The position numbers and the translations under genes are program-made. 64,000 nt of DNA from Pseudomonas akapageensis. GTDB lineage: Bacteria; Pseudomonadota; Gammaproteobacteria; Pseudomonadales; Pseudomonadaceae. The stretch covers positions 62,001-126,000 of the forward strand of contig NZ_VXCP01000014.1 of assembly GCF_011355085.1 (NCBI RefSeq), written 5' to 3'. Shown piece by piece: positions 14,907 to 24,833 of the stretch (the first letter of the stretch is position 1; every line of letters begins with the position of its first letter). The notes below the pieces were generated by a model. It was not told the DNA's origin. It saw nothing but the letters and a program-made list of their open reading frames with translations, and searched no databases.

Positions 14907-14925
14907 GGTCATTCCCTTTGCGCTC

Positions 14926-15387
14926 TTAACCCAAGCGCTTTTCAAAGTAGACGCGATTAAACCCATCCTCCGAGCGCCGCTGCACTTCGACGTAACCAAG
15001 CCGAGGATAGATCGACAGATTCTCGGTCATCTTCTCATTCGTGTAGAGATGAACACTGCCAAGTCCCAAGCGCACCGCCTCTGTCTCGCAAAATTGAATG
15101 AGTGCCTTGCCGACTCCTTTCCCTCGCGCGACTTCTGTCACCGCCACGTTCTCAAGAAACAAATGCTGATCCACCGGAAAGAACACGATGAAGCCCAGCA
15201 ATCCGTCCTGCTCTCCCGTGCATAGGTACACATGGCCCGCTGCAATCTGCGCCCTGTAATCCGCCAACATCGGCGCAGGCTTTCGTCCTATCACGGCAAC
15301 ATATTGGTCATACGCTTGCTCGGCACAAGCGCGTACCGCGACCTCGTCGTCTGCAACTGCCGGGCGGATCAGGTGACGTTCGTTCAT
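14926..15387 (-). CDS. GNAT-family N-acetyltransferase
   Basis: About 153 residues. It has GNAT motif A, in which LENVAVTEVARGKGVGKALI holds the acetyl-CoA pyrophosphate loop (RGKGVGKA), and the late motif SVHLYTNEKMTENLSIYPRLGY near the C-terminus. It would transfer an acetyl group from acetyl-CoA to a small molecule or protein N-terminus; the substrate is not evident. Two start codons six bases apart (15393 and 15387) are possible; I use the inner one, matching the layout of the neighbouring small gene 20 bp downstream, which is read in the same direction. Confidence 0.88.
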   Translation of the reverse strand: MNERHLIRPAVADDEVAVRACAEQAYDQYVAVIGRKPAPMLADYRAQIAAGHVYLCTGEQDGLLGFIVFFPVDQHLFLENVAVTEVARGKGVGKALIQFCETEAVRLGLGSVHLYTNEKMTENLSIYPRLGYVEVQRRSEDGFNRVYFEKRLG

Positions 15388-15478
15388 GGTCATCCGTTTG
15401 TGGGGCTGGAGGAATGCCAGCGAAACTCAAACCCGAGTGTTGCTGGCATTCATCATTTACGAGCATACAACAGGCAAC

Positions 15479-15805
15479 TTAGCTCTTGGCTTTGGCCGCA
15501 CGCGCTTTCTCTTTAGCCTCAATCCCATCAATCACCGCATCCACCAGTGCCTTGGCCATTTCGATGGAGTGAAGTGTCGACCAGAGCAACCCCGTATTAG
15601 CGTCGGTCTCGCTGATACAGATCTGGTAGGTGGTTTCCCGCGCGCATCTGAGCGACAGGGAAGCATGCACCAACGCATCTTCGGCGTTGATGCCGCCGCA
15701 CACGGAAAACAAGGGTCCATGCCCTGCATCACAGGTGCCGAAGGCGGTCATTACGGTTTTGTAGAGGTCATCTGCAGAAGGTGGATCGGGAACGATTTTG
15801 ATCAT
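15479..15805 (-). CDS. DUF6124/DUF3077-like protein
   Basis: 108-residue protein of a type common in Pseudomonas genomes. It starts MIKIVPDPPSADDLY, then FSVCGGINAEDALVHASLSL in the middle, a helical segment LLWSTLHSIEMAKALVDAVI and a basic tail. Members are small, helical and often in multiple copies, with no known function. ATG at 15805 gives the usual MIK-P-PP start; further upstream ATGs would add atypical residues. Confidence 0.75.
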   Translation of the reverse strand: MIKIVPDPPSADDLYKTVMTAFGTCDAGHGPLFSVCGGINAEDALVHASLSLRCARETTYQICISETDANTGLLWSTLHSIEMAKALVDAVIDGIEAKEKARAAKAKS

Positions 15806-16141
15806 GATGGAGCTCTCAAGTTTGTACATGGGAGCTGCCACTGTTCGCTTGCACACGAATGAGGTGGCAGCTGTACGCGGGTGTGCAAGACCGAGGAACT
15901 TGAGAAACCCGGCAGGCCCGAAGACCTCCCACGCACAGCCGCCATAAAACACTTCGCGAAGGAAGAACTCCGAAGAAGGCTATGACGCTGTTTGTTCTCA
16001 AGTTACGAGCTTGCACGCTCGGTCGCTGATTTTGCAGCGACCAAACGAGACTAGAGCGCATACCAAACAGACGCAACCTTCAGGAGGGCGACACGAGCCG
16101 TAGGATAATTCCTTAATTTGAATTCAAGAAGAAAATTCCTC
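15806..16141. other. Intergenic spacer
   Basis: About 335 bp upstream of the DUF6124-like gene and downstream of the convergently oriented tandem-domain gene's terminator. I see no gene or structured RNA. Confidence 0.4.
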
Positions 16142-16174
16142 TTGAATAAAAAATAAGCAGCGCATGGCGCTGCT
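16142..16174 (-). terminator. Intrinsic terminator of the tandem-domain gene
   Basis: Read leftward, AGCAGCGC / GCGCTGCT form a stem around CAT and are followed by TTATTTTTTATT, 24 bp after the stop codon at 16198. Confidence 0.8.
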
Positions 16175-16197
16175 CGAAGGGGAATGTAACGCGGACC

Positions 16198-17127
16198 TTA
16201 TGGCTCTTGCGGCCAATGGAAAACCACGGACTTGGCGCCATTGTCATTGACCGCAACGTTCTGGCGTTTCTCATGGCCATTACTGGTGCTGACCACCGTG
16301 TACTGGTCTGCCGGCAACCTCACATAGAGGTAGGGGCCAACATCGCTCAGCGACAGTACCGATTGGCCGTTGGTTTTTTGAATCGCCACATTGTCGACCG
16401 GCAGGTATTGGCCTTCAGGGCCGGTGGCGAAGGTCATGCGCAGGTTGTAGCCGCCGTGTATCTGTTTCATGGCGGTGGATTCATCCAGGCCGATACCGCC
16501 GGACAGGTAGGCAATGCCGTTCTGTTGCTGCGGTTGCAGTTGCACGGCCGTCGGGTCGACCTGCTGGGGTTGGAGTTTGACGGCCGACGCTTCGACCGGT
16601 TTGGTGGTCTGGGCTGCCACGGGCGCGACTGGCTCCAGCCCAGGCGCTTGCGCCCAATGGAAGACCACGGATTTTGCTCCGCTGCTGTCCACTGCAACGT
16701 TCTGGCGTTTTTCCTGGCCGTTACTGGTGCTGACGACCGTGTACTGACCTGGCGGCAACTGCACATAGAGGTAGGGGCCGACATCGTTGAGCGTCAGTAC
16801 CGATTGGCCGTTGGGTTGTTGAATCATCACTTTGTCGACCGGGAGGTATTGGTCCTGCGGGCCGGTGGCGAAAGTCATTCGCAGGTTGTAGCCACCACGT
16901 ATCTGTTTCATGGCGGTGGATTCATCCAGGCCGATACCGCCGGACAGGTAGGTGATGCCGTTCTGTTGCAGCGGTTGCAGTTGCACGGCCGTTGGGTCGA
17001 CCGGCTGGGGTTGGGTTTGAACGGCCGAGGAGTCGACCGGTTGGGCGGCCTGGGATATCGCGGGCGAGAGTGTCACCAGCATGCCCAGGACAGCCCCCGA
17101 AAGGGCTGATGAGTGGATACGCGTCAT
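16198..17127 (-). CDS. Periplasmic protein with two tandem carboxypeptidase-regulatory-like domains
   Basis: 309 residues with a signal peptide (about 1-28, ending SQAA). After a Gln/Pro-rich linker containing VDPTAVQLQP, one beta-rich domain (about 55-162: GGIGLDESTAMKQI, LRMTFATG, DVGPYLYVQLPPGQYTVV, KSVVFHW) is followed by another linker and a second copy of linker plus domain (about 187-309) that is nearly the same. The domain looks like the carboxypeptidase-regulatory/transthyretin-like sandwich found singly in related Pseudomonas proteins. An in-gene tandem duplication has doubled it. Function unknown; probably exported. Confidence 0.75.
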   Translation of the reverse strand: MTRIHSSALSGAVLGMLVTLSPAISQAAQPVDSSAVQTQPQPVDPTAVQLQPLQQNGITYLSGGIGLDESTAMKQIRGGYNLRMTFATGPQDQYLPVDKVMIQQPNGQSVLTLNDVGPYLYVQLPPGQYTVVSTSNGQEKRQNVAVDSSGAKSVVFHWAQAPGLEPVAPVAAQTTKPVEASAVKLQPQQVDPTAVQLQPQQQNGIAYLSGGIGLDESTAMKQIHGGYNLRMTFATGPEGQYLPVDNVAIQKTNGQSVLSLSDVGPYLYVRLPADQYTVVSTSNGHEKRQNVAVNDNGAKSVVFHWPQEP

Positions 17128-17299
17128 GAAAACTACTCCTTGGCTCGTTTAGAACCCAGGTTTCGCCCGCGTATAACCACGGGCGTGCAAATGAAGCGGT
17201 ACATAGGTTTCGATGACGGGGTTTCGTGAGGGTTCCAATTATTTGGTTCAGCGCAGGGTGAAAGCTGCGTGACCAAATCGGGAAGGGCTGACATGGACT

Positions 17300-17427
17300 C
17301 TGTGGGAGCGGGTCTTGCCCGCGATGGGCTGCGCAGCGGCCCCTGCTGCATCAGGCCGGACATCGCAGGGGAAGGCTGCGCCTTCCATCGCGGCGGTCCG
17401 GCGATCCGGCAAGACCCGCTCCCACAG
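17300..17427. repeat. REPIN-like inverted repeat
   Basis: CTGTGGGAGCGGGTCTTGCC (17300-17319) and its exact complement at 17408-17427 enclose an 88-bp interior that is itself partly palindromic. It is a typical Pseudomonas REP doublet and abuts the nadC stop. Confidence 0.85.
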
Positions 17428-17429
17428 GT

Positions 17430-18278
17430 TCAGAGGCTCAGGCGCATCGACAGGTCTACTGCCTTGATGTCCTTGGTCAGCGTACCGATCGAGATGTAGT
17501 CGACACCCGTTTCGGCGATGACCCGCAGTGTGCTTTCGTTGACGCCACCGCTGGCTTCGAGCTTGGCGCGGCCGGCGTTGAGGCGTACGGCTTCGCGCAT
17601 GTCGTCCAGGCTCAGTTCGTCGAGCATGATGATGTCGGCGCCACCGTCCAGGGCCTCTTTGAGTTCTCCCAGGCTTTCGACTTCGATTTCCACGGGCTTG
17701 CCCGGGGCGATGCGGTGCGCGGCGCTGATCGCCTCAGGGATGCCGCCACAGGCAGCAATGTGGTTTTCCTTGATCAGGAACGCGTCGTACAGGCCGATGC
17801 GGTGGTTGTGGCAACCGCCGCAGGTCACTGCGTACTTCTGCGCCAGGCGCAGCCCGGGGATGGTCTTGCGGGTATCGAGCAGTTTCACCTGGGTGTCCGC
17901 GACCATGTCGGCGTAGAACTGCGAGCGGGTGGCAACCCCCGACAGCATTTGCAGGAAATTCAGGGCGCTGCGTTCGCCACTGAGCAGCGATCGGGCCGGG
18001 CCTTCTAGGTTGAACAGCACCTGGTTGGCCCTGGCGCGGTCGCCGTCGCTGACCTGCCAGTGCACCGCCACCCGTGGGTCGAGCTGGCGAAACACGCTGT
18101 CGACCCAGGCCGTGCCGCTGATGACGCAGTCGTCGCGGGTGATGATGGTGGCCTTGGCCAGGCGTTCGGCCGGGATGAGTTGCGCGGTGATATCCCCGCT
18201 GCCGATGTCTTCCAGTAACGCACGGCGCACGTTGGCTTCGATTTCGGCAGTCAGGTCGGCGAGGCGTAGATTCGGCAT
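17430..18278 (-). CDS. nadC: Nicotinate-nucleotide pyrophosphorylase (carboxylating)
   Basis: 282 residues, full length for NadC. It converts quinolinate and PRPP to nicotinate mononucleotide, CO2 and pyrophosphate in de novo NAD synthesis. Substrate-binding motifs are intact: TRKT at 136-139, CHNHR at 156-160, KENH at 170-173, EIEVES near 197-202 and SGGVN at 243-247. ATG at 18278 follows GGAG; an ATG further out has no site. It is transcribed divergently from the DUF1631 gene, as in other pseudomonads next to ampDE. Confidence 0.97.
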   Translation of the reverse strand: MPNLRLADLTAEIEANVRRALLEDIGSGDITAQLIPAERLAKATIITRDDCVISGTAWVDSVFRQLDPRVAVHWQVSDGDRARANQVLFNLEGPARSLLSGERSALNFLQMLSGVATRSQFYADMVADTQVKLLDTRKTIPGLRLAQKYAVTCGGCHNHRIGLYDAFLIKENHIAACGGIPEAISAAHRIAPGKPVEIEVESLGELKEALDGGADIIMLDELSLDDMREAVRLNAGRAKLEASGGVNESTLRVIAETGVDYISIGTLTKDIKAVDLSMRLSL

Positions 18279-18474
18279 GGAAGGCTCCACAAAACAAGTG
18301 GCCGGATTATAGGGCAGCGAATCGACGCGGGCGACCCTTGCCGTGTATTGGCCCGTTGAACAGCCTTTTGTCTGGTGGATTGAGCTTTTTCGGTTTTTTG
18401 CTGTCCACCACAGATGGCCCCTCTGCGGTGCGGGCCGCCGTATCGGTTTTGACCAGATCCGTCAGGAGGCCGTG

Positions 18475-20637
18475 ATGTTCAACGACGCAAAGGTGGTGCC
18501 CTTGAAGGCAACCACCGCCCCGGCGCCGCATGCACCGCTCGCGCGCCTGCCCGTGGCACTGTTGCAGGTGCGCGACAGCGCCGTGGCGGAGCTCAAGCAT
18601 GGGCTGCAGGTCTTGTTCGACAACGCCGCCGACACCTTGTACGAGCTGGCCGACAAGGCGCCCAACAACGCCGACCAGGCCTTCTTCCTGCAAGCCGCGC
18701 GTGACGTACGCCGGGAGCGCCAAGGCGTCGAGCGCGGATTCATCGAACACTTCAATGCAGCCTTCATGCGCATCGGCCAGTCCGATGTTGCCGAGCTTGC
18801 CACCTTCGACAGGCTTACCCTGGTCGCCAATGATGAGCTGCAGCGTACCGTGGCCCTGGATGCCATGGTCGCCAAGGTCCTGGCCCGTGACGGCGTGGCC
18901 CTGGGGCAGCTCACCCGGCGCTTCAATACAGTGCTCGGCAAGCCACTCGATGATCATGACAATCCCTTGGGCCCGGCGCAGTTGTGTGACTGTTTTCTGC
19001 GTGCCGGGCGCAGTTATGGGGTGGATCTCAAGATCAAGTTGATCATCCTCAAACTGTTCGAGACTGCAGTGCTCAATGAAACCGGGCAGCTGTATGCACT
19101 GGCCAATCAGCTGCTCGGCAACCTTGGCGTGCTACCCGAACTGCAGGCCCTGCCAAACCGGCGAGCCTCGGATCAAACTATCGGGACGCCGCGTCGCTCG
19201 GCCAACGAGGCCTCGGCCAAGGCGTCCAGCTGCCAGTATGAAGCGGGCGTGCAGGCGGTCTTCGCCTCGTTCCAGGCGTTGTTGCCTCCCGTGCGGGGTG
19301 GCTTGAAAGTTGGCAAGCGGGCGTCGCTGCTCACCACCCGCGATCTGATGCGGTTGCTGACGCATCTGCAACATTGCCTGCCACTGTCGAGCTCCCTGCA
19401 GGATTACGACCTGCGCTATGAGCTCGAGCGGCTGCTCACGCGCCTGAGCATGAGAAGTGGCGTGGGGCACCGCGTGGGTGCGGTCGAGGACGACGTGATC
19501 AGTCTGGTCTCGCTGTTGTTCGCAGCGATTGCCGCTGACAGCAATCTGGCCGAGTCGCCCAGGCGTCTGATCGGTCGCCTGCAGATTCCGCTGCTCAAGG
19601 TTGCGCTGCTCGACAAGAGCATTTTCAGCCGGGGCAATCATCCGGCCCGGCGCCTGCTGAACGAGATTGCCGGCGCAGCCCTTGGCCTCGATGGCCGTGA
19701 AGCGGGGCCGTGCGACAGTCTCTATCTGCGTATCGAGCATATTGTGCAGCGGCTCACGGATGAGTTTGTCGACGACCCGGCGATTTTTTCCGAGCTGTTG
19801 GCCGATTTCCTGCTGTTTCTCCACGACGAGCGTCGCCGCAGCGAACTGCTCGAACAGCGCACCCGCGATGCAGAGCTCGGGCGCGCCAACACCGAGCAGG
19901 CGTTGCAGCGGGTGGAGCACGAGCTCAATCGGCGCCTGCATGCGCGGATACTGCCGCAGCGGGTCATCGGGTTTATCCAGGAGGCCTGGAGCCAGGTGCT
20001 GTTGCTCGCCTGGCTCAAGCAGGGTGAAGACTCTGCACAATGGCAGCATGGCTTGAGTACCCTGGACGACCTGATCTGGAGCGTCGAGCCCCACACTGAT
20101 GTCGAATCACGTTTGCGTCTGCTCGAGATCATGCCGGGTCTGCTCAAGTCCCTGCGCGAGGGCCTGGTCAGTTCGGCCTTCGATCCGTTCGCCACCGGTG
20201 AGTTTTTCAGCCATCTGCAGGCCCTGCATGTGCTGGCGTTTGAAACGACGTCCGTGAGCGACAGCGACATTCAGCAACTGGTGGTGGTCGATGAAATCAC
20301 CCTGGGTGGCGCCGCACCGGCACGCCCGTCACCGCTCCACGAGCAGCAGGTCGGCGATGCGCAGGCAAGGGCTCGGGTTGATGCGCTGCGTCCAGGCGTC
20401 TGGGTCGAAGTCCAGCAAAACGGGGCACCCAGCCTGCGTTGCAAGTTGGCGACCATCATCGACATCTCCGGGCAGTACATCTTCGTCAACCGCAACGGCT
20501 TCAAGGTCCTCGAGAAAACCCGCGGGGAGCTGGCCTTGCTCTTTCATCAAGGACAGATCCGCCTGCTCGATGACGCCCTGCTGTTCGATCGGGCGCTGAC
20601 ATCGATGGTCAGACGTTTGCGTGCTCTAAAGGATTGA
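18475..20637 (+). CDS. DUF1631 family protein
   Basis: 720-residue cytoplasmic protein of the DUF1631 family, wrongly labelled thymidine phosphorylase in some databases. It is mostly helical, with a C-terminal beta-rich PilZ-like part (about 640-715) containing LRPGVWVEVQQNGAPSLRCK and FVNRNGFKVLEKTRGELALL. ATG at 18475 follows AGGAGG with a five-base gap; the frame opens earlier at 18343 but without a site. It is conserved between nadC and ampD in Pseudomonas. Possible cyclic-di-GMP binding is inferred from the C-terminal fold only. Confidence 0.88.
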   Translation: MFNDAKVVPLKATTAPAPHAPLARLPVALLQVRDSAVAELKHGLQVLFDNAADTLYELADKAPNNADQAFFLQAARDVRRERQGVERGFIEHFNAAFMRIGQSDVAELATFDRLTLVANDELQRTVALDAMVAKVLARDGVALGQLTRRFNTVLGKPLDDHDNPLGPAQLCDCFLRAGRSYGVDLKIKLIILKLFETAVLNETGQLYALANQLLGNLGVLPELQALPNRRASDQTIGTPRRSANEASAKASSCQYEAGVQAVFASFQALLPPVRGGLKVGKRASLLTTRDLMRLLTHLQHCLPLSSSLQDYDLRYELERLLTRLSMRSGVGHRVGAVEDDVISLVSLLFAAIAADSNLAESPRRLIGRLQIPLLKVALLDKSIFSRGNHPARRLLNEIAGAALGLDGREAGPCDSLYLRIEHIVQRLTDEFVDDPAIFSELLADFLLFLHDERRRSELLEQRTRDAELGRANTEQALQRVEHELNRRLHARILPQRVIGFIQEAWSQVLLLAWLKQGEDSAQWQHGLSTLDDLIWSVEPHTDVESRLRLLEIMPGLLKSLREGLVSSAFDPFATGEFFSHLQALHVLAFETTSVSDSDIQQLVVVDEITLGGAAPARPSPLHEQQVGDAQARARVDALRPGVWVEVQQNGAPSLRCKLATIIDISGQYIFVNRNGFKVLEKTRGELALLFHQGQIRLLDDALLFDRALTSMVRRLRALKD

Positions 20638-20733
20638 GCCAAAGGACTTGTAACACCGCATCAATGGGTGCTGCCCAGCGGGCGAGCATCGCGGCATACT
20701 GGGCCTGTCGATTCTACTGTTCAAGGAACCCGT

Positions 20734-21297
20734 ATGCAGTTGGACTCCGCAAGCGGCTGGTGCCGTGGTGTGCAGCATTGTCCCTCCCCAAATTTCAATG
20801 CGCGCCCCGAGGGTGAAATCTCGCTGCTGGTGATTCACAACATCAGTCTGCCGCCGGCGCAATTCGCCACGGGCAAGGTCCAGGAATTTTTCCAGAATCG
20901 CCTGGATGTCACCGAACACCCCTATTTTGAAGGCATCGCCGAGTTGCGGGTGTCTGCGCATTTTCTGATCGAACGTGACGGTACGCTGACCCAGTTTGTC
21001 TCCTGTCTGGAGAGGGCATGGCATGCCGGCGTGTCGCGTTTCGACGGGCGCGAAGGCTGCAATGACTTTTCCTTGGGGATAGAACTTGAAGGCACTGACG
21101 ATCTGCCCTTCACTGACGCACAGTACCGGACGTTACAGGCCCTGACGCGACAGTTGCAGGCCGCTTACCCGGCCATCACGCTGGACCGTATCTGCGGTCA
21201 CAGCGATATCGCCCCGGGTCGCAAGACCGACCCCGGGCCGGCATTCGATTGGGCACGGTACCGTGCCGGGCTGCTGGACAAAGAGGACGCACGATGA
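20734..21297 (+). CDS. ampD: 1,6-anhydro-N-acetylmuramyl-L-alanine amidase AmpD
   Basis: 187-residue cytoplasmic zinc amidase that removes peptides from anhydromuropeptides during cell-wall recycling and so limits ampC beta-lactamase induction. Residues matching the E. coli active site are present: His35, Glu117, His156, Lys164 and Asp166 (HSDIAPGRKTDPG). ATG at 20734 follows AAGGA; the open frame extends upstream to 20668 without a ribosome site. Its TGA overlaps the ampE ATG, forming a coupled pair. Confidence 0.96.
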   Translation: MQLDSASGWCRGVQHCPSPNFNARPEGEISLLVIHNISLPPAQFATGKVQEFFQNRLDVTEHPYFEGIAELRVSAHFLIERDGTLTQFVSCLERAWHAGVSRFDGREGCNDFSLGIELEGTDDLPFTDAQYRTLQALTRQLQAAYPAITLDRICGHSDIAPGRKTDPGPAFDWARYRAGLLDKEDAR

Positions 21298-22130
21298 GTT
21301 TTCTGGTGTTGCTGCTGGTGTTATGGATAGAGAAGTTTTCAGCCCTGCGCCACCGTATCCAGCACGATGGTTTCTTCCTGCGCGAGCTGGCCAGGGTCGA
21401 ACGGAGCCGGCAGATGGCAGGGCACCCCTGGTGGGTGCTGGCGATCATGGTTTTTCTTCCGGTTGCGGTGCTGGCCCTGCTGCTGCTGGTGCTAAAGCCG
21501 GTCGCTTATGGCTGGCTGGCGTTTCCACTGCATTTCGTGGTGGTGATCTACAGCCTGGGCCGGGGTGACTTCATGGCAGCCCTGGGGCCGTTTCGCGATG
21601 CCTGGCGGCGCGGCGATGAACAGGCCGCAATTCATGTCGCCGAGCGTGACCTGAAGCTTGGCGCCGACGATGCCGGGCAATTGCTCGAGCGGGTTCAGGG
21701 GCATCTGTTGTGGCAGGCCTACCAAAGCTTCTTTGCAGTGATTTTCTGGTACTTCCTGCTCGGGCCGGCGGCAGCGCTGTGCTATCGGTTGTTGGCGCTG
21801 GTCGCCGAACAGGGCCACAACCGGGCCGTGGTGGAACGCGCCGAGCAGCTTCGACATGCTTTCGACTGGATACCGGTGCGCCTGCTCGCGGTCAGCTTTG
21901 CCCTGGTCGGCAACTTCCTGGCGGTCAGTCGGGTCTTGCTCCATGAACTGCTCAATTGGCACATCAGCGCGGCCAGGTTGATCGAAAATGTCGGTCGCGT
22001 TGCCGGCGAACTGCCCGCGCCGGTTCCCGGTGAAGAAGGGCTGGTCAGCCTCAATACCCTCTGGGAGTTGCTGCTGCGCGCGGCAGTGCTCTGGTATGCG
22101 GGTTTTGCCGTCTGGACCGTGCTGGGGTAG
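21294..22130 (+). CDS. ampE: Regulatory signalling membrane protein AmpE
   Basis: 278-residue inner-membrane protein encoded with ampD. It starts MSFLVLLLVLWIEKFSALRH, with further membrane segments at about 45-70 (two), 140-165, 195-215 and the C-terminal end. The family is linked to beta-lactamase induction and cell-wall sensing, but its molecular role is unsettled. It overlaps ampD by 4 nt. Confidence 0.94.
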   Translation: MSFLVLLLVLWIEKFSALRHRIQHDGFFLRELARVERSRQMAGHPWWVLAIMVFLPVAVLALLLLVLKPVAYGWLAFPLHFVVVIYSLGRGDFMAALGPFRDAWRRGDEQAAIHVAERDLKLGADDAGQLLERVQGHLLWQAYQSFFAVIFWYFLLGPAAALCYRLLALVAEQGHNRAVVERAEQLRHAFDWIPVRLLAVSFALVGNFLAVSRVLLHELLNWHISAARLIENVGRVAGELPAPVPGEEGLVSLNTLWELLLRAAVLWYAGFAVWTVLG

Positions 22131-22297
22131 GGCGGTTTCGCGTCTTGGTGGGGATTCGGCCATTCTCCGGATCTCCACTGTCTTAACCTTTAGTTACAAA
22201 CCTTCCGACCGATATGGGTTATACAGGGGCAGCGTTTTCGCGAGTGGCCTTCTGCAACCGCGCACGTATAAAAATAAGATAAAAGAGGGGACGACTT

Positions 22298-24328
22298 GTG
22301 AAGAGCGTGTTGTATCCGGCTGTCGCGTTGATGAATCGCCTGAGTTTCGGCATGAAGTTCAGCCTGATCAGCGTCATGTTTTTCCTGCCCATGTCGGTCA
22401 CCAACTTTTATCTGGTACGGGATTCCTGGCGCGAGTTCCAGGGCACCCGCGTCGAGTTGCAAAGCCTGGATTTGCTGGGCAGCAGCATGACATTGCGGCG
22501 TGATCTGGAAGCACTGTCCAACCTGGTCAGCATCAACGTCGTGATGGGGCAATCGTCCAAGGCTGGTGATCTGGAACCGAAAATCACCCACCTCGAGCAG
22601 ACGATTGCTGGCCAGATGCAGGGCCTGGTTGCCGTCAGCAAGGACGAAGCGCAGATCATTGCCTTCAATACCAAGCGTGATGAAATGCTCGCAGCCTTCA
22701 AGGCCGCGCAAAGCGAGAGCTCCCTGCAAACCAAAAATGCCATGACCGAAAAAGTGCTCGCCCATGCGCAAGTCCTGAGCAAGATCATCGTCAGCCAGGC
22801 GGGTTTGAACCAGGACAGCGACAATGTCGTGCGCCAGCTCATTGAATTGATCACCAACGTCACGCCGCAGGTGACCCAGACCCTCGGCGATGGCCGGGCG
22901 ATGGGCTCGTACTCCCTGGGACAGGGGTTTCTCAACTCTGTCGTCAGCAACCGTTTCGAAGAGTTGCAGCAAAGCCTGGACAAGCTGCAGGCCGACTACG
23001 CCCTGAAACTTCAGGATGCACTGGGCTCAAGTCCCAAGGCACAGGCTGAACTGGGCGGGCTCGCCGAGAGCAGCCGGGCCACCCTCAAGCAAGGCAGCGA
23101 GCTGTTCGAGAGTCAGGTGGTCATGGCCGATTCCCTCGATGCGCCATGGCAAGGCTTCTACGACCAGGTCAGCGGGTTGATGGACAAGACCTATCAGCTG
23201 AACGGGGCCACCTCAGGTTTTATCAATGAGCAGCTGCAACACCGGCTTGAGGAAAAACGCCTGCAGATGGTGCTGCTGGTTGTGGCGCTGGCCCTGGTTT
23301 TCCTGACGATTGTCTACCTGTACGGCGGTTTCTATGCCTCGACCCGTACCACGTTGAGCAATCTGGGCGCGGTCATGGACAAGGTCGCGGCCGGCGACAT
23401 GACCGTCAGCTTCAAGGCGCAAAGCCGTGATGAGCTGGGTGAGCTGGGGCAGGTGTTCAACAGCACCGTGCAACGTATTCATGATTTGATCGAGCAGGTC
23501 GGGCTCACCGTGGTCGAGGTCGAGCGTCAGGCCAGCCAGGTCCATACCGTCTCGGCTCAAAGCAACCAGGCGGTTTCCGGACAACGCAGCCAGATCGAGC
23601 AGGTGGCCACGGCGATGAACCAGATGTCGGCCACTGCCCTGGAAGTGGCACGCAGCGCCGCGGCGGCCGTGAGCAGTGCCCACAGCGTCAACCAGGAAAC
23701 CGCCAGTGGGCGCGGCCTGGTCGAGTCGCAGCAGGGCAGTATCGTGCAGCTGGCCGGCGAGATCGATCAGTCGGTACTGGTGATCAACCAGCTGGCAACC
23801 GACAGCCAGGCCATCAGTCGCGTACTGGAAGTGATCAAAAGCATTGCCGAACAGACCAACCTGCTCGCGCTCAATGCCGCGATCGAGGCGGCGCGTGCCG
23901 GTGAGCAGGGCCGTGGTTTTGCCGTTGTCGCCGATGAGGTACGAACCCTGGCCAAGCGCACCCAGCAATCGACCGAGGAAATCGAACAGATGATTTCCCG
24001 GTTGCAGACGGGCGTCGGCGCGGCAGTCAAGGCCATGGGCACCAGCCATGAGATGGCGGCAGGTACCGTCAGCCAGTCGGAGAAAGTCCAGAAGGCGTTG
24101 GAAAACATCCTTGGTGCGGTCGGCATGATCGTCGATCAGAACCAGCAGATTGCCGCTGCTGTCGAGCAGCAGACCGCGGTGGCCCATGACATCGACCAGA
24201 ATATTGTCGAGATCAACCGCGCCGGCGAGCGCACGGCCCAGGGTGCCAATCAGACCGAGGATGCCAGCCGGCAGTTGTCGTCGCAGGTCGTGGTGTTGAA
24301 GGGGTTGATCGGGGCGTTTCGCGTCTGA
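22298..24328 (+). CDS. Methyl-accepting chemotaxis protein
   Basis: 676-residue chemoreceptor. Membrane segments lie at about 20-42 and 323-345, bounding a long helical periplasmic sensor domain. A HAMP linker follows (about 346-398), then the cytoplasmic signalling domain with the conserved hairpin tip [20 protein letters not shown] (about 524-543) and [15 protein letters not shown] after it. Start is GTG at 22298 with GAGGGG upstream. The orthologous position in other pseudomonads (next to ampE) also holds a chemotaxis transducer. The ligand is unknown. Confidence 0.93.
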   Translation: MKSVLYPAVALMNRLSFGMKFSLISVMFFLPMSVTNFYLVRDSWREFQGTRVELQSLDLLGSSMTLRRDLEALSNLVSINVVMGQSSKAGDLEPKITHLEQTIAGQMQGLVAVSKDEAQIIAFNTKRDEMLAAFKAAQSESSLQTKNAMTEKVLAHAQVLSKIIVSQAGLNQDSDNVVRQLIELITNVTPQVTQTLGDGRAMGSYSLGQGFLNSVVSNRFEELQQSLDKLQADYALKLQDALGSSPKAQAELGGLAESSRATLKQGSELFESQVVMADSLDAPWQGFYDQVSGLMDKTYQLNGATSGFINEQLQHRLEEKRLQMVLLVVALALVFLTIVYLYGGFYASTRTTLSNLGAVMDKVAAGDMTVSFKAQSRDELGELGQVFNSTVQRIHDLIEQVGLTVVEVERQASQVHTVSAQSNQAVSGQRSQIEQVATAMNQMSATALEVARSAAAAVSSAHSVNQETASGRGLVESQQGSIVQLAGEIDQSVLVINQLATDSQAISRVLEVIKSIAEQTNLLALNAAIEAARAGEQGRGFAVVADEVRTLAKRTQQSTEEIEQMISRLQTGVGAAVKAMGTSHEMAAGTVSQSEKVQKALENILGAVGMIVDQNQQIAAAVEQQTAVAHDIDQNIVEINRAGERTAQGANQTEDASRQLSSQVVVLKGLIGAFRV

Positions 24329-24437
24329 CCCAACTATGCGTGGCCAGCTGTAGGATTTGTCTTTTTTTCGTAACAGGTATGTCCCTATCTTCGAATGAAG
24401 GTAAGAATAGCTGCTTCGGAAAATAAGAATATATGCC

Positions 24438-24833
24438 ATGAATAACAGGAAGTTAGGCATTTCCGGCATTTGCACTCATTGCCGGAACAAACTGGAGCTG
24501 GCCAGTTGGCAGATCAATGCCATCGCAATACGGGTAGATATCGTCTGCCCGCATTGCAATCAACCCTTGGGTTTGAAGTGCTCACGCCAGCGCAAGGCGC
24601 TGAAGAACCTGGACCATCTGACGACGCTTCGGGTCAGTATGCTGATCTTCACCGCCAGCAGCATGCTGGTGGCGTTGGTACTGGAATGGATAGGCCTGAT
24701 CAGCGTGCTGGCGCAGCTCAACTTTTCATTGATCATGTTCTACTTGTATCTGTACACCTTGCGCCGCACCCGGGAGAAGCATCGGCTCACCTTGACCCTG
24801 CAGGCCGGCGGCAAGAAGTCTCAAGCCCAGTGA
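24438..24833 (+). CDS. Small zinc-ribbon membrane protein
   Basis: 131 residues. A CTHCRN...CPHCN pair of CxxC motifs (about 13-40) would bind zinc. Two hydrophobic segments (about 70-86 and 93-112) and a basic tail follow. I do not recognise the family. Its last 13 bases overlap the 3' end of the convergent tatD gene. The ribosome site before the ATG is poor. Confidence 0.65.
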   Translation: MNNRKLGISGICTHCRNKLELASWQINAIAIRVDIVCPHCNQPLGLKCSRQRKALKNLDHLTTLRVSMLIFTASSMLVALVLEWIGLISVLAQLNFSLIMFYLYLYTLRRTREKHRLTLTLQAGGKKSQAQ

